Positions 47,855 to 60,664 of a stretch of 64,000 bases of DNA are shown here, piece after piece. The notes beneath the pieces were generated by a model, which ran no database searches, had not been told where the DNA came from, and saw nothing but the letters and a program-made list of their open reading frames with translations. Source of the stretch: Luteimonas aestuarii (GTDB lineage: Bacteria; Pseudomonadota; Gammaproteobacteria; Xanthomonadales; Xanthomonadaceae). The translations under genes and the position numbers were made by a program. Every line of letters begins with the position of its first letter. The stretch's first letter is position 1. The stretch lies in NCBI RefSeq assembly GCF_004357985.1, contig NZ_SMTF01000002.1, forward strand, positions 372,001 through 436,000. The letters are read 5' to 3'.

Positions 47855-49303
47855 TCATGCTGCTTGTGAAAGCGTTGCGTTGTGACAGTTCAATGGCCTC
47901 GCGCCGAACCAGTGCAGCGAGCGTGCCAGTCCGGCCACTTCGCCGAGGATGAGCAGCGCGGGCGAGCACACGGCGTGCAGGCGCGCGGTGTCTGGCAGGT
48001 CGGCGAGCGTGCCGATGACCACGCGTTGCGTCGCGCGCGTTCCGTTTTCGACCAGTGCGAACGGCGTTGTGGGCGCGCGGCCATGCGCCAGCAGCCGTTC
48101 GCGCAGGGTGTCGAGCATCGCCACGCCCATGTACACCGCCAACGTCTGTCGTCCCTGCGCCAACGCCGGCCAGTCCAGCGTGTCCAGCGAATCCTTCGCG
48201 TGTGCCGTGACCAGCCGCAGCGATTGCGCATGGTCGCGATGCGTCAGCGGGATGCCGGCGTAGGCGGCGCAGGCGGTGGCGGCGGTGATGCCGGGCACCA
48301 CTTCGTAACCGATGCCCGCCGCGCGCAAGACTTCGAGTTCCTCGCCGCCACGGCCGAACACGAACGGGTCGCCACCCTTGAGCCGCACCACGCGCTTGCC
48401 TGCGCGCGCATGTTCGACCAGCAGCGCATTGATCTTGTCCTGCGCAGTGCTGCGTCCGTTGGCCTGCTTGCCGACTTCGATGCGCTCGGCGTCGCGGCGC
48501 GCGAGCTGCAGCACGTCGTCGCTGACCAGGCGGTCGTGCAGGACCACGTCCGCCTCGTTGAGCACGCGCAGTGCACGCAATGTCAGCAGGCCGGGATCGC
48601 CCGGGCCTGCGCCCACGAGCGCAACGCTGCCCGCCGCGGCGTGGGGTGAATCGGGCGCGAGCACCGCATCGAAATGGCGCTCCGCTTCGATGTGCCGTCG
48701 CCGACGCAGCAGCGATGGGAGTGGGCCTGACAGCAGGGTTTCGAACGCACGACGGCGCGCGGCGGCATCGGGCCAGCGTGCCCGGATGCGATGGCGGTGG
48801 CGGGTGAGGAAGGTGGCCAGTGCGCCGACGGATTCGTCGAGGCTGGTTTCGATGCGTTCGCGCAGCAGGCGCGCCAGCATCGGCGCGCCGCCGCCGCTCG
48901 AGATCGCCACTTGCACCGGACCGCGTTCGATCCGCGCCGGCAGGTGTACGCGCGCCAGCGCCATGTCGTCGACCACGTTGACCCAGACGCGTCGCCTTTC
49001 GCCCGCTTCGGCCACGGCGCGATTGACGTCGGCATCGTCGGTAGCGGCGATCGCCAGCCAGGCGTCGTCCAGCCAGTCCGGCGTGAACGCGCCGGCACGG
49101 TGTTCGATGCGACCCTGTGCCGCCCAACCGGCCAAGGTGGCGTCGAGCACGGGCGCGCCGACCACGATCCGCGCCCCCGTGCCCAACAGCGCTTCCACCT
49201 TGCGCGTCGCCACCACGCCACCACCGACCACGAGTACGGTGCGGTCGCGCAGGTCGGCGAACAGCGGAAACAGGCGATGCGCGGGTGCTGCGTCGACGGA
49301 CAT
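47855..49303 (-). CDS. cysG: Siroheme synthase CysG
   Basis: The 482-residue trifunctional enzyme makes siroheme for sulfite reductase. The N-terminal half is NAD-dependent precorrin-2 dehydrogenase/ferrochelatase ([18 protein letters not shown] near 23-40, and [19 protein letters not shown]). The C-terminal half is uroporphyrinogen-III methyltransferase ([34 protein letters not shown]). It is divergent from cysB and sits beside the sulfite reductase genes that need its product. The minus-strand ATG at 49301-49303 was chosen. Confidence 0.95.
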   Translation of the reverse strand: MSVDAAPAHRLFPLFADLRDRTVLVVGGGVVATRKVEALLGTGARIVVGAPVLDATLAGWAAQGRIEHRAGAFTPDWLDDAWLAIAATDDADVNRAVAEAGERRRVWVNVVDDMALARVHLPARIERGPVQVAISSGGGAPMLARLLRERIETSLDESVGALATFLTRHRHRIRARWPDAAARRRAFETLLSGPLPSLLRRRRHIEAERHFDAVLAPDSPHAAAGSVALVGAGPGDPGLLTLRALRVLNEADVVLHDRLVSDDVLQLARRDAERIEVGKQANGRSTAQDKINALLVEHARAGKRVVRLKGGDPFVFGRGGEELEVLRAAGIGYEVVPGITAATACAAYAGIPLTHRDHAQSLRLVTAHAKDSLDTLDWPALAQGRQTLAVYMGVAMLDTLRERLLAHGRAPTTPFALVENGTRATQRVVIGTLADLPDTARLHAVCSPALLILGEVAGLARSLHWFGARPLNCHNATLSQAA

Positions 49304-49529
49304 CGTCACGGCCAAAAAAGAAGTGGCCACGACAGTAGCGTTCGCCCCTCGTGGCACGGAAATGGCGACGCTTCCTGCGGACATGCCGATTCGGCATAAG
49401 CGCGGAACACAGTAGGCGGATCGGTGCGTGGACACCCGCCGGGTGGACGACTAGCATCCGGTGACATCCCTTCATCCGCATGGAGCGACGCGCGGTTGCA
49501 CCTGCAACCGTCGCGTTCCCGGCACCGCC

Positions 49530-50516
49530 ATGACCCTCACCCAGCTGCGCTACCTCGTCGCCATCGCCGATTCCGGGCTGAACATCACGCTCGCGGCGGA
49601 GCGTGTGCACGCGACCCAGCCGGGGTTGTCGAAGCAGCTCAAGCAACTGGAGGACGAGCTGGGCTTCCAGCTGTTCGTGCGCAAGGGCCGCAGCCTGGAA
49701 GGCGTGGCGCCGGCGGGCGAGCGCGTGATCGAGCACGCGCGCCGGATCCTCGAGGAAGCCGCCAACATCCGCCGCTATGCCGCCAACGAGCGCGGCGAAC
49801 ACGCGGGCCGCCTGCTGCTGGCGACCACCCACACGCAGGCGCGCTATGTGCTGCCGTCCGTGATCGCCGCAGTCAAGCGCGATTTCCCGCAGGTCAACGT
49901 GGACCTGCAGGCGGCAGGCGATGCCGAAGTGCTGCAGGCGCTGGCGCAGGACGGTGCCGACCTGGCCCTGATCAGCACCGCAGGCAGCGTGCCTTCGGGA
50001 GGTTTGGCCGTACCGCTGTACCGCTGGCGTCGCGTGCTGCTGGTGTTGGCATCGCATCCGCTGGCGGCTGCGGGACGCGCGCCTTCGCTGGCAGAGCTGG
50101 CCCGGCATCCGCTGATCAGCTACGAGTCGTCGATGCGCGCGGATTCATCGCTTCGGCGTGCCTTCGCCGCCGAGGGCGTGGAACCACTGGTGGCGATGAC
50201 CGCGCGCGATGCCAACCTGATCAAGACCTATGTCCGCGCCGGCATGGGTGCGGGCCTGCTGGCCGAAATGGCGTTGGGGGTGCGCGAGGACGACGGCCTC
50301 CGCATCCTCGAGGCACCCGCGCAGATCCCGGAATGCATCACCTGGGCGGTGGTGCCGCGCGGCCGCGTGCTGCGCGACTACGCGCTGGCGCTGCTGCAGG
50401 GCATCGCCCCGCAGATCGACCGGCGCGACCTGCGCCGCATCCTCGAGGGCAACCTCGAGGCCGACTGGCCGACACCGCCCACCTGGCGCGAACTGAGCCA
50501 GCCGATCACGGTGTGA
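49530..50516 (+). CDS. cysB: LysR-type regulator CysB
   Basis: The 328-residue LysR-family regulator of sulfur assimilation is expected to bind near cys promoters and respond to N-acetylserine. The N-terminal helix-turn-helix (NITLAAERVHATQPGLSKQL) and the CysB-type effector domain (LLATTHTQARYVLPSVIAAV, ARDANLIKTYVRAGMGAGLL) are clear. It is divergent from cysG over a 226 bp region and convergent with cysH, the classic place for self- and neighbour control. Confidence 0.93.
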   Translation: MTLTQLRYLVAIADSGLNITLAAERVHATQPGLSKQLKQLEDELGFQLFVRKGRSLEGVAPAGERVIEHARRILEEAANIRRYAANERGEHAGRLLLATTHTQARYVLPSVIAAVKRDFPQVNVDLQAAGDAEVLQALAQDGADLALISTAGSVPSGGLAVPLYRWRRVLLVLASHPLAAAGRAPSLAELARHPLISYESSMRADSSLRRAFAAEGVEPLVAMTARDANLIKTYVRAGMGAGLLAEMALGVREDDGLRILEAPAQIPECITWAVVPRGRVLRDYALALLQGIAPQIDRRDLRRILEGNLEADWPTPPTWRELSQPITV

Positions 50517-50528
50517 CCGTCCCGCGGC

Positions 50529-51269
50529 TCATGCCGCCACGCCGGTCTCGTCGTCGACATGCAGGCCGCATTCGCGCTTGAGCCCGAAGAAGCGGGTGTC
50601 TTCCGCGCGCATGCCTTCGGTGAGCGGCGACGTGGTGTGCACGTCGCCGATCGACACGTAACCCTGGTCCCACAGCGGGTGGTAGGGCAGGTCGTGGCGC
50701 TGCAGGTAGTCCCACACGTCGCGATCGGTCCAGTCCGCGATCGGGTGCAGCTTCCAGCGGCCGTCGCGCAACTCGAGGAAATCGATGCCGGCACGCGTGC
50801 CCGACTGGTCGCGGCGCAGCCCGGCGATCCAGGTGCGCACGTCCAGTTCCTTCAATGCGCGCCGCATCGGTTCGACCTTGCGCAGGTTGTTGTAGCGCTC
50901 GATGCCGACGAGCCCCTGCTCCCACAGCCGGCCATGTCGCGCTTCCATCCAGGCGCGGCTGACATTGGGCCGGTAGACGCGCAGGTCCAGGCCCAGGCGT
51001 GCCTGCAATTCATCGGCGAAGCGGTATGTCTCCGGGAACAGGTAGCCGGTATCGACCAGGATCACCGGGATGTCGGGCTTGCGCTGCGTGACCAGGTGCA
51101 ACGAGACGGCGGCCTGCGCGCCGAAACTCGACGACAGCGCGTGGTTGCCGGCGGTATTGGCCAGCGCCCATTCGATGCGTTCCCCGGCGCTGCGCCGTGC
51201 CAGCCAACGGTTGAGTTCGGCCAGCGCGGGCGCGGATTCGGCGGCGGTGATGGGGTCGGGCGGCGTCAT
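50529..51269 (-). CDS. cysH: Phosphoadenosine phosphosulfate reductase
   Basis: Reduces PAPS to sulfite with thioredoxin. The 246 residues show the PP-loop-like [50 protein letters not shown] and the catalytic cysteine in [12 protein letters not shown]. The paired cysteines and extra iron-sulfur ligands of APS reductases are missing, so it is the PAPS type, which agrees with the APS kinase domain in cysNC. The start overlaps the cysI stop (ATGA). Confidence 0.95.
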   Translation of the reverse strand: MTPPDPITAAESAPALAELNRWLARRSAGERIEWALANTAGNHALSSSFGAQAAVSLHLVTQRKPDIPVILVDTGYLFPETYRFADELQARLGLDLRVYRPNVSRAWMEARHGRLWEQGLVGIERYNNLRKVEPMRRALKELDVRTWIAGLRRDQSGTRAGIDFLELRDGRWKLHPIADWTDRDVWDYLQRHDLPYHPLWDQGYVSIGDVHTTSPLTEGMRAEDTRFFGLKRECGLHVDDETGVAA

Positions 51270-53017
51270 GCGGATGCCTCGATGAGCAGCGTGTCGGTGG
51301 GAATGCCGCGCCTGCGATCGCGATCGGGGATGTCGACGATGCCATCGCGCAGCAGGAAATCTCCGAAACCTTCGTTGCCGTCGCGCGACGCGGCATAGCG
51401 CGCGAACAAGGGGTCGAGTGCGCCGAGGATGGTGGCTTCGTCGATGTTCTCGCGATACAGCGTGTTGAGCCGCTGGCCACGATGGTCGGCACCCAGCATC
51501 AGGTTGTAGCGGCCGGGCGCCTTGCCGACCAGTGCGATCTCGCCCAGGTAGGGCCGCGAGCAGCCGTTGGGACAACCGCTGAGACGCAGGTGGATCGGTG
51601 CATCGGCAATGCCGTGGCGTGCAAGCAGCGCTTCGACCTTGCCTGTGAACTCGGGCAGATAGCGTTCTGCCTCGGCCATTGCCAGGCCGCAGGTCGGCAG
51701 CGCGACACAAGCCAGTGCATTGCGTCGCAACGGCGACGCCGCGCGCCAGCCGTCGAGGCCGTGCTCGGCCGCCAGCGCATCCACGCGTGCGCGCAGCGCG
51801 GACGGTACGCGCGCGACCACCAGGTTCTGGTTCGGCGTCATCCGGAACTCGGCGCCGTCGCCCTCCGCATCCAGCAGCGCGGCAATCGCGCGCAGGCCGG
51901 AGAGATGCCGCACGGCCCCGCCACGGCCATCCAGTGCGCCATCGACGATCCGCCCGGCGGGAATGCGCAGCGTCAGGTGCGCGCGGCCGTCGTCGCCATC
52001 CACCCAGCCGAAGCGGTCGCCGTTGTGGTCGAATGCGAACGGACGCGCCGGCGACAGCGGGAAGCCCGCGCGACGTTCGACTTCGGCGACGAACCACTCC
52101 AGCCCGCGGTCGTCGATGGTGTACTTCAGCCGGGCGCGCTTGCGCACGGCGCGGTTGCCGAAGTCGCGTTGCGCGGTGACCACGGCCTCGGACACGGCGA
52201 TCACCTGTCCGGGCGCGACGAAGCCGATGACGTTCGCCAGCCGCGGATAGGTCTCCGGGTCGCCATGGCTCGCGCCCATGCCGCCACCGATGGCGACGTT
52301 GTAGCCGGCCAACTTGCCGCCCGCGTCTGCGATGGCGATGAAGCCCAGGTCCTGTGCGAAGACATCGACGTCGTTGCCTGGCGGGATGGCGAAACCGATC
52401 TTGAACTTGCGCGGCAGGTAGCGCTCACCGTAGATCGGCTCGACTTCCTCGCCACCACCGGCAACGCGTTCCTCGTCCAGCCAGATCTCGTAGTAGGCGC
52501 GGGTGTTGGGCAGCAGGTGTTCGGACAGCGCGGCCGCCTGTGCATGCACGCCGGCATGCAGGCGTGAAACGTGCGGATTGGCGGCCACGGCGACGTTGCG
52601 GTTGACGTCGCCGCAGGCGGCCAGCGTGTCCACCAGCGCGGCGTTGATGGCCTGCATCGTCGCCTTGAGTTCAGTCTTGATCACGCCGTGGAACTGGAAG
52701 GCCTGGCGCGTGGTGATGCGCAGCCCGCGTTCGGCGAAGCGGCGGGCGATGGCGTCGAACTGCAGCCATTGCGCGGGTGAGACCACGCCGCCCGGCGTGC
52801 GCGTGCGGATCATGAAGCTGTGCGCCGGCTCGAGTTTCGCCAGCCGCCGCGTTTCGCGCACGTCGCGGTCGTCCTGCTGGTAGCTGCCGTGGTACTTGAT
52901 CAGCGTCTGGTCGTCCTCGCGCAGCGCGCCGGTGACCGGATCCGCGAGGCTCTGCAGCAAGGTGCCGCGCAGGCGGGCGCTCTGCGCCTTGATGTCTTCG
53001 ACCGAATGCGTGGCCAT
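51266..53017 (-). CDS. cysI: Sulfite reductase hemoprotein subunit
   Basis: Contains siroheme and a [4Fe-4S] cluster and reduces sulfite to sulfide with six electrons from CysJ. The 583 residues match the E. coli length. Cluster cysteines are visible as [20 protein letters not shown] and [16 protein letters not shown]-terminal [14 protein letters not shown] and [16 protein letters not shown] substrate loops are also present. It lies between cysJ and cysH with overlaps of 1 and 4 bp. Confidence 0.96.
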   Translation of the reverse strand: MATHSVEDIKAQSARLRGTLLQSLADPVTGALREDDQTLIKYHGSYQQDDRDVRETRRLAKLEPAHSFMIRTRTPGGVVSPAQWLQFDAIARRFAERGLRITTRQAFQFHGVIKTELKATMQAINAALVDTLAACGDVNRNVAVAANPHVSRLHAGVHAQAAALSEHLLPNTRAYYEIWLDEERVAGGGEEVEPIYGERYLPRKFKIGFAIPPGNDVDVFAQDLGFIAIADAGGKLAGYNVAIGGGMGASHGDPETYPRLANVIGFVAPGQVIAVSEAVVTAQRDFGNRAVRKRARLKYTIDDRGLEWFVAEVERRAGFPLSPARPFAFDHNGDRFGWVDGDDGRAHLTLRIPAGRIVDGALDGRGGAVRHLSGLRAIAALLDAEGDGAEFRMTPNQNLVVARVPSALRARVDALAAEHGLDGWRAASPLRRNALACVALPTCGLAMAEAERYLPEFTGKVEALLARHGIADAPIHLRLSGCPNGCSRPYLGEIALVGKAPGRYNLMLGADHRGQRLNTLYRENIDEATILGALDPLFARYAASRDGNEGFGDFLLRDGIVDIPDRDRRRGIPTDTLLIEASA

Positions 53018-54825
53018 CAGTACAGGTCCCGCGCGTAGCGGCCTTCGCGCTGCAGCGCATCGAGGCGTTCGACGGCCGCTTCGCGCCCCCCGGATTGCAA
53101 GGCCACCACGTCCAGCAAGGCGTCATGCACGCCCTTGCCCATCGCCAGCGCGCCGCAGACGTAGACGTGGGCGCCGTTCTCGATCCACTCGAGCAAGTCG
53201 CGTGCGCGCTCCCGGATGCGATGCTGCACATGGACCTTCGCTGCGCCATCCCGCGAGAAGGCGAGGTCGATGCGATCCAGCGCGCCGGACTTCAGGGCGC
53301 GCTGCCACTCCAGCTGGTACAGGAAGTCGCTACGGAAGCGGGGATTGCCGAAGAACAGCCACTGGCGACCATCGGCGCCGCTGGCCTCGCGTTCCTGCAC
53401 GAATCCACGGAACGGGGCGACCCCGGTGCCGGGCCCGATCATGATGATGTCGCGCGAGGCATCGGCCGGCAGCCGGAAGCGTTCGTTGGGCTCGATGTAG
53501 ACCGGCAAGGTGTCGTCATGCCCGGCCTTCGCCAACTGGTGCGAGGCCACGCCGAAGCGCGCGGCGCCATTGCGCTCGAATGCGACATGGGCGACGGCGA
53601 GGTGCGCTTCGTCCCCGACCACGCGCTGGCTGGATGCGATCGAGTACAGGCGTGGCTGCAAGGGGCGCAGTGCCGCGACCAGGGACGCGGCATCCCAGTC
53701 CGCCGGTGCCGACTGCAGCACATCGATGACCTGGCGGGCTTCCGCCCAGGCGGCGAATGCCGTGCCGTCCTGCTCCGCGAGCAGCGCTTTCAGTTCTGCA
53801 TCGCCGCTGCGCTCGGCGTGCGCGGCAACGAACGGGCGCGCCAGCCTGGTCAGTTCACGCTTGCCTGACAGCCAGTCGCGCAGCGGGCGCTCCTCGCCGC
53901 CATGTGCCACGAGTGCATCGCCCTGGAGCCTGCTTGCGGTAAGGATGTCGTCGACGAGGGTGTCGTCGTTGCGCGGCCACAGACCCAGCGCGTCTCCGGG
54001 TTCGTAATGCAGGCCGGACCCTTCCAGCGACAGCTCGACATGGCGGATGTCCTTGCCGGACGCGCCGCGCCCGGCCGCCAGGGTGATGCGCTGGTTGGCG
54101 AGGACGGCCGCGGAGAACGGCTGGTCGCGATCGTGGCGGGTGCCCTGCGTGGCGGTGGGACGCAGTGGCGTCACCGTCGCCAGCGGCTTCAGCGATTCCT
54201 TCGCCGCCGCCAGCGCGCGTTCGCGCCAGGGTGTGGCAACGATCTCGATGTCGAGGTCGGCATCCCCGCGCGCGGTAAGGCGTGTCGCGCCGAGTTCGGC
54301 CAGGCGCTCGTCGAGCTTGCGGCCCACCGCGCAGAACAAGGGATAGCTGGAATCGCCGAGCGCGAGCACGGCGTAGTGCAGCTGCTCGAGCTTCGGCGCG
54401 CGCGGTCCGAGGATGAAATCGTGCAACTCGCGGGCATCGTCGGACGGGTCGCCATCGCCCTGGGTGCTGAGGACCAGGACGAGGTGGCGTTCTCCCTTCA
54501 GTTCGCGAACCGGATAGGCATCGGCACGCAGTATCCGCACGGGCAAGCCGGCCGCTTCGGCATCCGCGGCCAGCCGTTCGGCAGCGCGCCTGGCGTTGCC
54601 GGTCTGGCTGCCGTAGACGATGGTCAGCCGGCCTGCCGTCGCCGCATCGAGGCGCGGAGCAACGGCAGGCGCCGGCTGTTGGGGCGCGGACCTTGCCGCG
54701 AGGCCCGCTGCATAACCCGAGAGCCACCACAGGCCCGCGGTGTCGAGTTCACCGGTCAGGCGGGCCAGCGCATCGACGGCGTGCTCGGGGATCGGCAAGG
54801 CAGGCAGTGCGGCAGGCGGTGGCAT
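53017..54825 (-). CDS. cysJ: Sulfite reductase flavoprotein subunit
   Basis: The 602-residue diflavin reductase passes electrons from NADPH through FAD and FMN to CysI. Domains run in order: a short N-terminal tail, flavodoxin ([20 protein letters not shown] near 70-89), an FAD domain with [14 protein letters not shown] domain [16 protein letters not shown], and the aromatic C-terminus GRYARDLY. It is first gene of cysJIH and divergent from cysD, with 173 bp between them where CysB would be expected to act. Confidence 0.95.
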   Translation of the reverse strand: MPPPAALPALPIPEHAVDALARLTGELDTAGLWWLSGYAAGLAARSAPQQPAPAVAPRLDAATAGRLTIVYGSQTGNARRAAERLAADAEAAGLPVRILRADAYPVRELKGERHLVLVLSTQGDGDPSDDARELHDFILGPRAPKLEQLHYAVLALGDSSYPLFCAVGRKLDERLAELGATRLTARGDADLDIEIVATPWRERALAAAKESLKPLATVTPLRPTATQGTRHDRDQPFSAAVLANQRITLAAGRGASGKDIRHVELSLEGSGLHYEPGDALGLWPRNDDTLVDDILTASRLQGDALVAHGGEERPLRDWLSGKRELTRLARPFVAAHAERSGDAELKALLAEQDGTAFAAWAEARQVIDVLQSAPADWDAASLVAALRPLQPRLYSIASSQRVVGDEAHLAVAHVAFERNGAARFGVASHQLAKAGHDDTLPVYIEPNERFRLPADASRDIIMIGPGTGVAPFRGFVQEREASGADGRQWLFFGNPRFRSDFLYQLEWQRALKSGALDRIDLAFSRDGAAKVHVQHRIRERARDLLEWIENGAHVYVCGALAMGKGVHDALLDVVALQSGGREAAVERLDALQREGRYARDLY

Positions 54826-54998
54826 CGCGTGAATGCGGTCCGTGGGATGACGCGGCCAGACTAGGCAGCGCGGGCGCGCGATGGAAAGGAGCGTCGGTTA
54901 TGCGGTCATGCCGTGGAGTGATTTATTCCCCGGGCTGCCCCGCTGGCTAGAATGCGGGCAGTCGCGGCGCCTGCCGCAGCCGGACCCTGCCGTAGACG

Positions 54999-55922
54999 AT
55001 GAACCCGCAAGCCCCCGCCATCCGCCGACATGACGACCTGGACCGGCTGGAGGCGGAAAGCCTGCACATCCTGCGTGAAGCGGTGGCCGAGAGCCGGCGC
55101 CCGGTGCTGCTGTACTCGATCGGCAAGGACAGCTCGGTATTGCTGCACCTGTTGCTCAAGGCGTTTTCGCCGGCATTGCCGCCGGTGCCGCTCCTGCACG
55201 TGGATACCACCTGGAAGTTCCGCGAGATGATCGCGTTCCGCGATCGCCGCGCGGCCGAGACCGGTATCGAGCTGCGCGTGCACACCAACCCCGATGGCGT
55301 ACGCGACGGCGTCGGCCCGTTCAGCCATGGCGCCAGCGTGCACACCGAGGTGATGAAGACGCTTGCCCTGAAGCAGGCGCTTGAATCCGGCGGCTACGAC
55401 GCCGCGATCGGGGGGGCGCGGCGCGACGAGGAAAAGTCCCGCGCCAAGGAGCGCGTGTTCTCGTTCCGCGATGCCAGCCACCGCTGGGATCCGCGGCGGC
55501 AGCGCCCGGAGCTGTGGAACCTCTACAACGGCCGTGTCGGCCAGGGCGAAAGCGTGCGCGTGTTCCCGCTGTCCAACTGGACCGAGCTGGACGTGTGGCG
55601 GTACATCCGCCGCGAGGGCATCGACGTCGTGCCGCTGTATTTTGCCGCCCAGCGCCCGGTGGTGTGGCGCAATGGCACCTGGATCATGGCCGATGACGAT
55701 CGGTTCGAAGTATTGCCGGGCGAGCGCATCGAGCACCGCCGCGTACGCTTCCGGACACTGGGCTGCTATCCGCTGACCGGCGCAGTCGAATCCGACGCCG
55801 TGGATCTGGATGCCGTCATCGCGGAGATGGAGGCCAGCGCGCTCTCCGAACGCGCCGGCCGCCTGATCGACCACGCCGATGGCGATTCGATGGAGAAGAA
55901 GAAGCGCGAGGGGTACTTCTGA
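54999..55922 (+). CDS. cysD: Sulfate adenylyltransferase subunit 2
   Basis: Catalytic subunit of ATP sulfurylase, which makes adenosine phosphosulfate from ATP and sulfate. The 307 residues show the PP-loop variant [40 protein letters not shown], and the C-terminal [10 protein letters not shown] typical of CysD. Its stop overlaps the cysNC start by one base, matching their one-to-one complex. Confidence 0.96.
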   Translation: MNPQAPAIRRHDDLDRLEAESLHILREAVAESRRPVLLYSIGKDSSVLLHLLLKAFSPALPPVPLLHVDTTWKFREMIAFRDRRAAETGIELRVHTNPDGVRDGVGPFSHGASVHTEVMKTLALKQALESGGYDAAIGGARRDEEKSRAKERVFSFRDASHRWDPRRQRPELWNLYNGRVGQGESVRVFPLSNWTELDVWRYIRREGIDVVPLYFAAQRPVVWRNGTWIMADDDRFEVLPGERIEHRRVRFRTLGCYPLTGAVESDAVDLDAVIAEMEASALSERAGRLIDHADGDSMEKKKREGYF

Positions 55923-57763
55923 TGGCGAGTGGTGCGAGCAACGGCTTCCTGCGCCTGATCGCCTGCGGCAGCGTCGACGACGGCAAGAGCACCCTGATCG
56001 GCCGCCTGTTGCACGAGGCCGGGCGCATCCCGGACGACGAGCGGGCGGCGCTGGCGCGCGCCAGCGCGACCCATGGCACGCGTGGGGATGACATCGACTA
56101 CGCGCTGCTGCTCGATGGCCTGGACGCCGAGCGTGAGCAGGGCATCACCATCGACGTCGCGTGGCGGCATCTCGACACGCCGCAGCGCCGCTACCTCATC
56201 GCCGATTGCCCCGGCCACGTGCAGTACACCCGCAACATGGCGACCGGCGCATCGGTCGCGGATGCGGCGATCCTGCTGGTGGACGCCACCCGAGGCCTGT
56301 TGCCGCAGACTTTCCGACACACCGCCATCCTGTCGCTGTTCGGCGTGCGCCACGTGCTGCTTGCGGTGAACAAGATGGATCGCGTCGGCCACGACCGGGC
56401 CGTCTTCGAACGCATCGCTTCGGACTATCGCGCGCACGCGGCCAGGCTGGGGCTGGATGACGTGGCCTGCATCCCGGTATCGGCTGCGCAGGGCGACAAC
56501 GTGGTGGCGCGCGCCAGCACGATGCCCTGGTACGACGGGCCGGATGTGTTGGACCACCTGTCCTCGATCCCGCTGTCCACGGCAGCGCCGGACGAGCGCT
56601 TCCGCATGCCGGTGCAAAGCGTGCTGCGCGATACGGAAGGTGGGCGTTGGCTGGCGGGCACATTGGCCACGGGGCGCGTGCATGCCGGCGATACCGTCCG
56701 CGTCGAGCCCGGTGGCGCGGTGACCACGGTCGCCGCCTTGCTGGTCGCCGGCGCCGAAGCACCGCAAGCCGGGGCGGGCGATGCCGTTGCCCTGCGCCTG
56801 GGCGATGACGTCGATGCCGCACGTGGCGACATCCTGTCGGCGGCGGATGCGCCGCTGCCGGCCAGCGACCAGTTCGTCGCCGACGTGCTGTGGTTCGACG
56901 AGGCGCCGCTGCTGCCCGGGCGGCGCTACCAGGTCAAGCTGGCGACCCGCAGCGTCGGTGCGCGCGTCGGCGAACTCCGGCATCGGCATGATCCTGAAAG
57001 CCTGCAGCCGCTGGCGGCGAAACAGCTGGACACCAACGACATCGGCCAGGTCGCGCTGTCGCTGGATGCACCGGTCGCTTATGCGCCCTACGCCGACAGC
57101 CCAGCGCTTGGCGGTTTCCTGCTGGTCGATCCGCTGACCCGCGCCACCGTCGGTGCCGGCATGATCCGCCATGGCCTGCGCCGTGCCGACAACCTCCACT
57201 GGCAGGCGCTGGACGTGGATCGCGCCGCGCGCGCCGCGATCAAGGGGCAGCGTCCCCGCTGCGTGTGGTTCACCGGGTTGTCGGGTGCGGGCAAGTCCAC
57301 CATCGCCAACCTGGTCGAGCGTGAACTGCTGGCGCGCGGCTGCCACACCTACCTGCTCGATGGCGACAACGTGCGCCATGGCCTCAACCGCGACCTCGGC
57401 TTCACCGATGCGGACCGCGTTGAAAACCTGCGTCGCGTCGCCGAGGTGGCGAAGCTGATGACCGATGCCGGCCTCGTCGTGCTGGTGAGTTTCATCTCGC
57501 CGTTCCGCGCCGAACGCGCGGCGGCCCGCGCGCTGTTCGCGGACGGCGACTTCGTCGAGGTGTTCGTGGATACGCCGCTGGCCGAAGCCGAGCGCCGTGA
57601 CGTCAAGGGTCTTTACGCGAAGGCACGACGGGGTGACCTGCCGAACTTCACCGGCATCGATTCACCCTATGAGCCGCCGGAGCATGCGGACCTGGTGCTG
57701 GACACATTGGCCGATTCCCCGGCAGGGCTGGCGCGTCGCGTGGTGGAACGCTTGCTCGATTGA
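55922..57763 (+). CDS. cysNC: Fused sulfate adenylyltransferase GTPase / APS kinase CysNC
   Basis: The 613-residue bifunctional protein has an N-terminal EF-Tu-like GTPase (G1 [16 protein letters not shown] near 14-29, G3 [16 protein letters not shown]4 NKMD) that drives ATP sulfurylase with CysD. The C-terminal APS kinase starts at about 440 ([17 protein letters not shown], then [16 protein letters not shown]) and makes PAPS for CysH. The fusion is common in xanthomonads and rhizobia. The 308 bp that follow (57764-58071) hold no gene I can support, only palindromic sequence. Confidence 0.96.
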   Translation: MASGASNGFLRLIACGSVDDGKSTLIGRLLHEAGRIPDDERAALARASATHGTRGDDIDYALLLDGLDAEREQGITIDVAWRHLDTPQRRYLIADCPGHVQYTRNMATGASVADAAILLVDATRGLLPQTFRHTAILSLFGVRHVLLAVNKMDRVGHDRAVFERIASDYRAHAARLGLDDVACIPVSAAQGDNVVARASTMPWYDGPDVLDHLSSIPLSTAAPDERFRMPVQSVLRDTEGGRWLAGTLATGRVHAGDTVRVEPGGAVTTVAALLVAGAEAPQAGAGDAVALRLGDDVDAARGDILSAADAPLPASDQFVADVLWFDEAPLLPGRRYQVKLATRSVGARVGELRHRHDPESLQPLAAKQLDTNDIGQVALSLDAPVAYAPYADSPALGGFLLVDPLTRATVGAGMIRHGLRRADNLHWQALDVDRAARAAIKGQRPRCVWFTGLSGAGKSTIANLVERELLARGCHTYLLDGDNVRHGLNRDLGFTDADRVENLRRVAEVAKLMTDAGLVVLVSFISPFRAERAAARALFADGDFVEVFVDTPLAEAERRDVKGLYAKARRGDLPNFTGIDSPYEPPEHADLVLDTLADSPAGLARRVVERLLD

Positions 57764-58071
57764 GGGCGTGGATGCGGATGCGCCGGCAGGACGCTGGTCG
57801 TTTGTGATCCGCCGTGAAGCGAACGGCGAAGCCGCTCGAAAAGCAGCCAGCGGAATACCCTCCGACCAGGGCCAACCGGTTTCGACAGAATGCATCGGGG
57901 GGACATCCGCGTCCTGTCGAACCACGGCTGGTGTCGCGACACGCTCTCCTCCGGATCTTCGGACAGTGCCATTGCGCAACGTAGGTCCGGGGGCTCGACA
58001 AACCGTCAGTCCGGCGGGCCCGGGGACCCGGCACCCTTCCACGCTCCTCCCGCATCAGCAGTAGCGCTACG
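57764..58071. other. Non-coding gap with palindromes after cysNC
   Basis: No convincing gene on either strand. It contains the perfect 12-mer GTGTCGCGACAC at 57931-57942 and an imperfect inverted repeat in which GGTTTCGACAG (57878-57888) faces CTGTCGAACC (57914-57923). GACAAACCG near 58000 resembles part of the same element. A structured leader or a worn dispersed repeat is possible. Confidence 0.5.
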
Positions 58072-58100
58072 AAAAAGGGCCGGGCATCACTGCCCGGCCC
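58072..58100 (-). terminator. Intrinsic terminator after glsB-like gene
   Basis: Read leftward, GGGCCGGGCA, loop GTGA, TGCCCGGCCC forms a perfect 10 bp stem followed by TTTTTC. It lies 19 bp beyond the stop of the small membrane protein gene. Confidence 0.9.
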
Positions 58101-58119
58101 TCGGATCATGCACGCAGGG

Positions 58120-58386
58120 TCACCGCTTCTTGCGGAGCATGCCGACGATGAGCAGGATCACGATGGCGCCCAGCGTGGACGCGATGAAGCCTGCCGCCTG
58201 GCCTTCCGCATACCAGCCCGTGGCCTGCCCGACGAACCCGGCAAGGAGTGCGCCTCCAATGCCCAGCAGAATGGTGAGGATGATGCCCATGCTGTCCTTG
58301 CCCGGCTTGAGCAGGCGCGCAAGCACGCCGACGACCAGGCCGATCAGGATGATGTAGAGCCAGTTGCTGCTGCCGAACAATTCCAT
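58120..58386 (-). CDS. GlsB/YeaQ/YmgE family small membrane protein
   Basis: The 88-residue hydrophobic protein has three membrane helices (about 8-25, 33-53, 64-82), the transglycosylase-associated protein family. The name is historical and no enzyme activity is shown. Members are often stress-induced. WLYIILIGLVVGVLARLLKP and GIILTILLGIGGALLAGFVG are the family blocks. It ends with the basic tail MLRKKR. It is a single gene with its own terminator. Confidence 0.9.
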   Translation of the reverse strand: MELFGSSNWLYIILIGLVVGVLARLLKPGKDSMGIILTILLGIGGALLAGFVGQATGWYAEGQAAGFIASTLGAIVILLIVGMLRKKR

Positions 58387-58460
58387 GCTGCCCCCTCGGG
58401 TTGGTTGAACGCGCGCAGCTTGGCAGGACCGGCGCGTGCGCGCCAGCCCCAGCCAAGGCA

Positions 58461-59954
<1,494 letters not shown>

Positions 59955-60158
59955 TGGTTGGCTCCCTTCGGTAACGAGGCTGATTTTAGCGCGGGGGATG
60001 CAAGGGTAGGGCTTTTCCTACACGGCGCCGGGGGATTCCCCGGCATCGCAATGGCGTCTCCGGCGATACGCTGTGTCCATGGCATTCCCGAGACTGGGTC
60101 CACCGGCACCGCAGGAGCGACGCCGGGCCAGGAATCCCAACCAAGGAAGGAGAACGCC

Positions 60159-60494
60159 ATGCACAAGTTCAGGACGCTGTTCGCCACGCTGCTGTTCGCC
60201 CTGCTGTTCGCGGGCAGTGCCGTCGCGACCGAGAAGGTCGACATCAATACCGCCGATGCCGCAACGCTGGCACGGGTGCTCGTCAACGTGGGGCCGGCGA
60301 AGGCGGAGGCCATCGTCGAGTACCGCCAGGCCAACGGCCCGTTCCGCAGCGCGGAGCAGCTGGCGCAGGTGTCGGGCATCGGGCTGAAGACGGTCGAGAA
60401 GAACCATGACCGCATCGTCGTCGGCGCCGCGCCGGCGCGTAGCAACACCCCCGCGGCAGCGCAGGCTTCGGCCCGCAACGCGCCGCAGCGCTAG
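60159..60494 (+). CDS. Exported helix-hairpin-helix protein, ComEA-like
   Basis: The 111-residue protein has a signal peptide (cleavage near SAVA, residue 23). One tandem helix-hairpin-helix unit follows, VDINTADAATLARVLVNVG and then FRSAEQLAQVSGIGLKTVEK. The tail is Ala/Ser/Pro rich. This is the short periplasmic ComEA/YbaV-type DNA-binding domain, which in transformable bacteria helps pull DNA across the outer membrane. Its fit with the pilTU genes is suggestive. AAGGAAGGAG lies just upstream of the ATG at 60159. Confidence 0.9.
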   Translation: MHKFRTLFATLLFALLFAGSAVATEKVDINTADAATLARVLVNVGPAKAEAIVEYRQANGPFRSAEQLAQVSGIGLKTVEKNHDRIVVGAAPARSNTPAAAQASARNAPQR

Positions 60495-60664
60495 ATCCGG
60501 TCGCTGCCGGGCTCGCAAGGAGGCGAACCGTCAGTCGAGGAGCAGGACGCTCCACGGACCCAGCAGGGATGCTGTTACAGGGATGTTCCGCCGCCCGCAT
60601 CGCACAGGACGTGCGGTCGGGCGGCTTCTGTTTGTCTTGCGAACGCGGGCGCTACACTGCCTCG

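Noticed and set aside
57662..58042. 126-codon minus-strand frame overlapping the cysNC end
   Set aside because: Overlaps the APS kinase domain, has no ribosome site and no similarity I recognise; the gap is better described as non-coding with palindromes.
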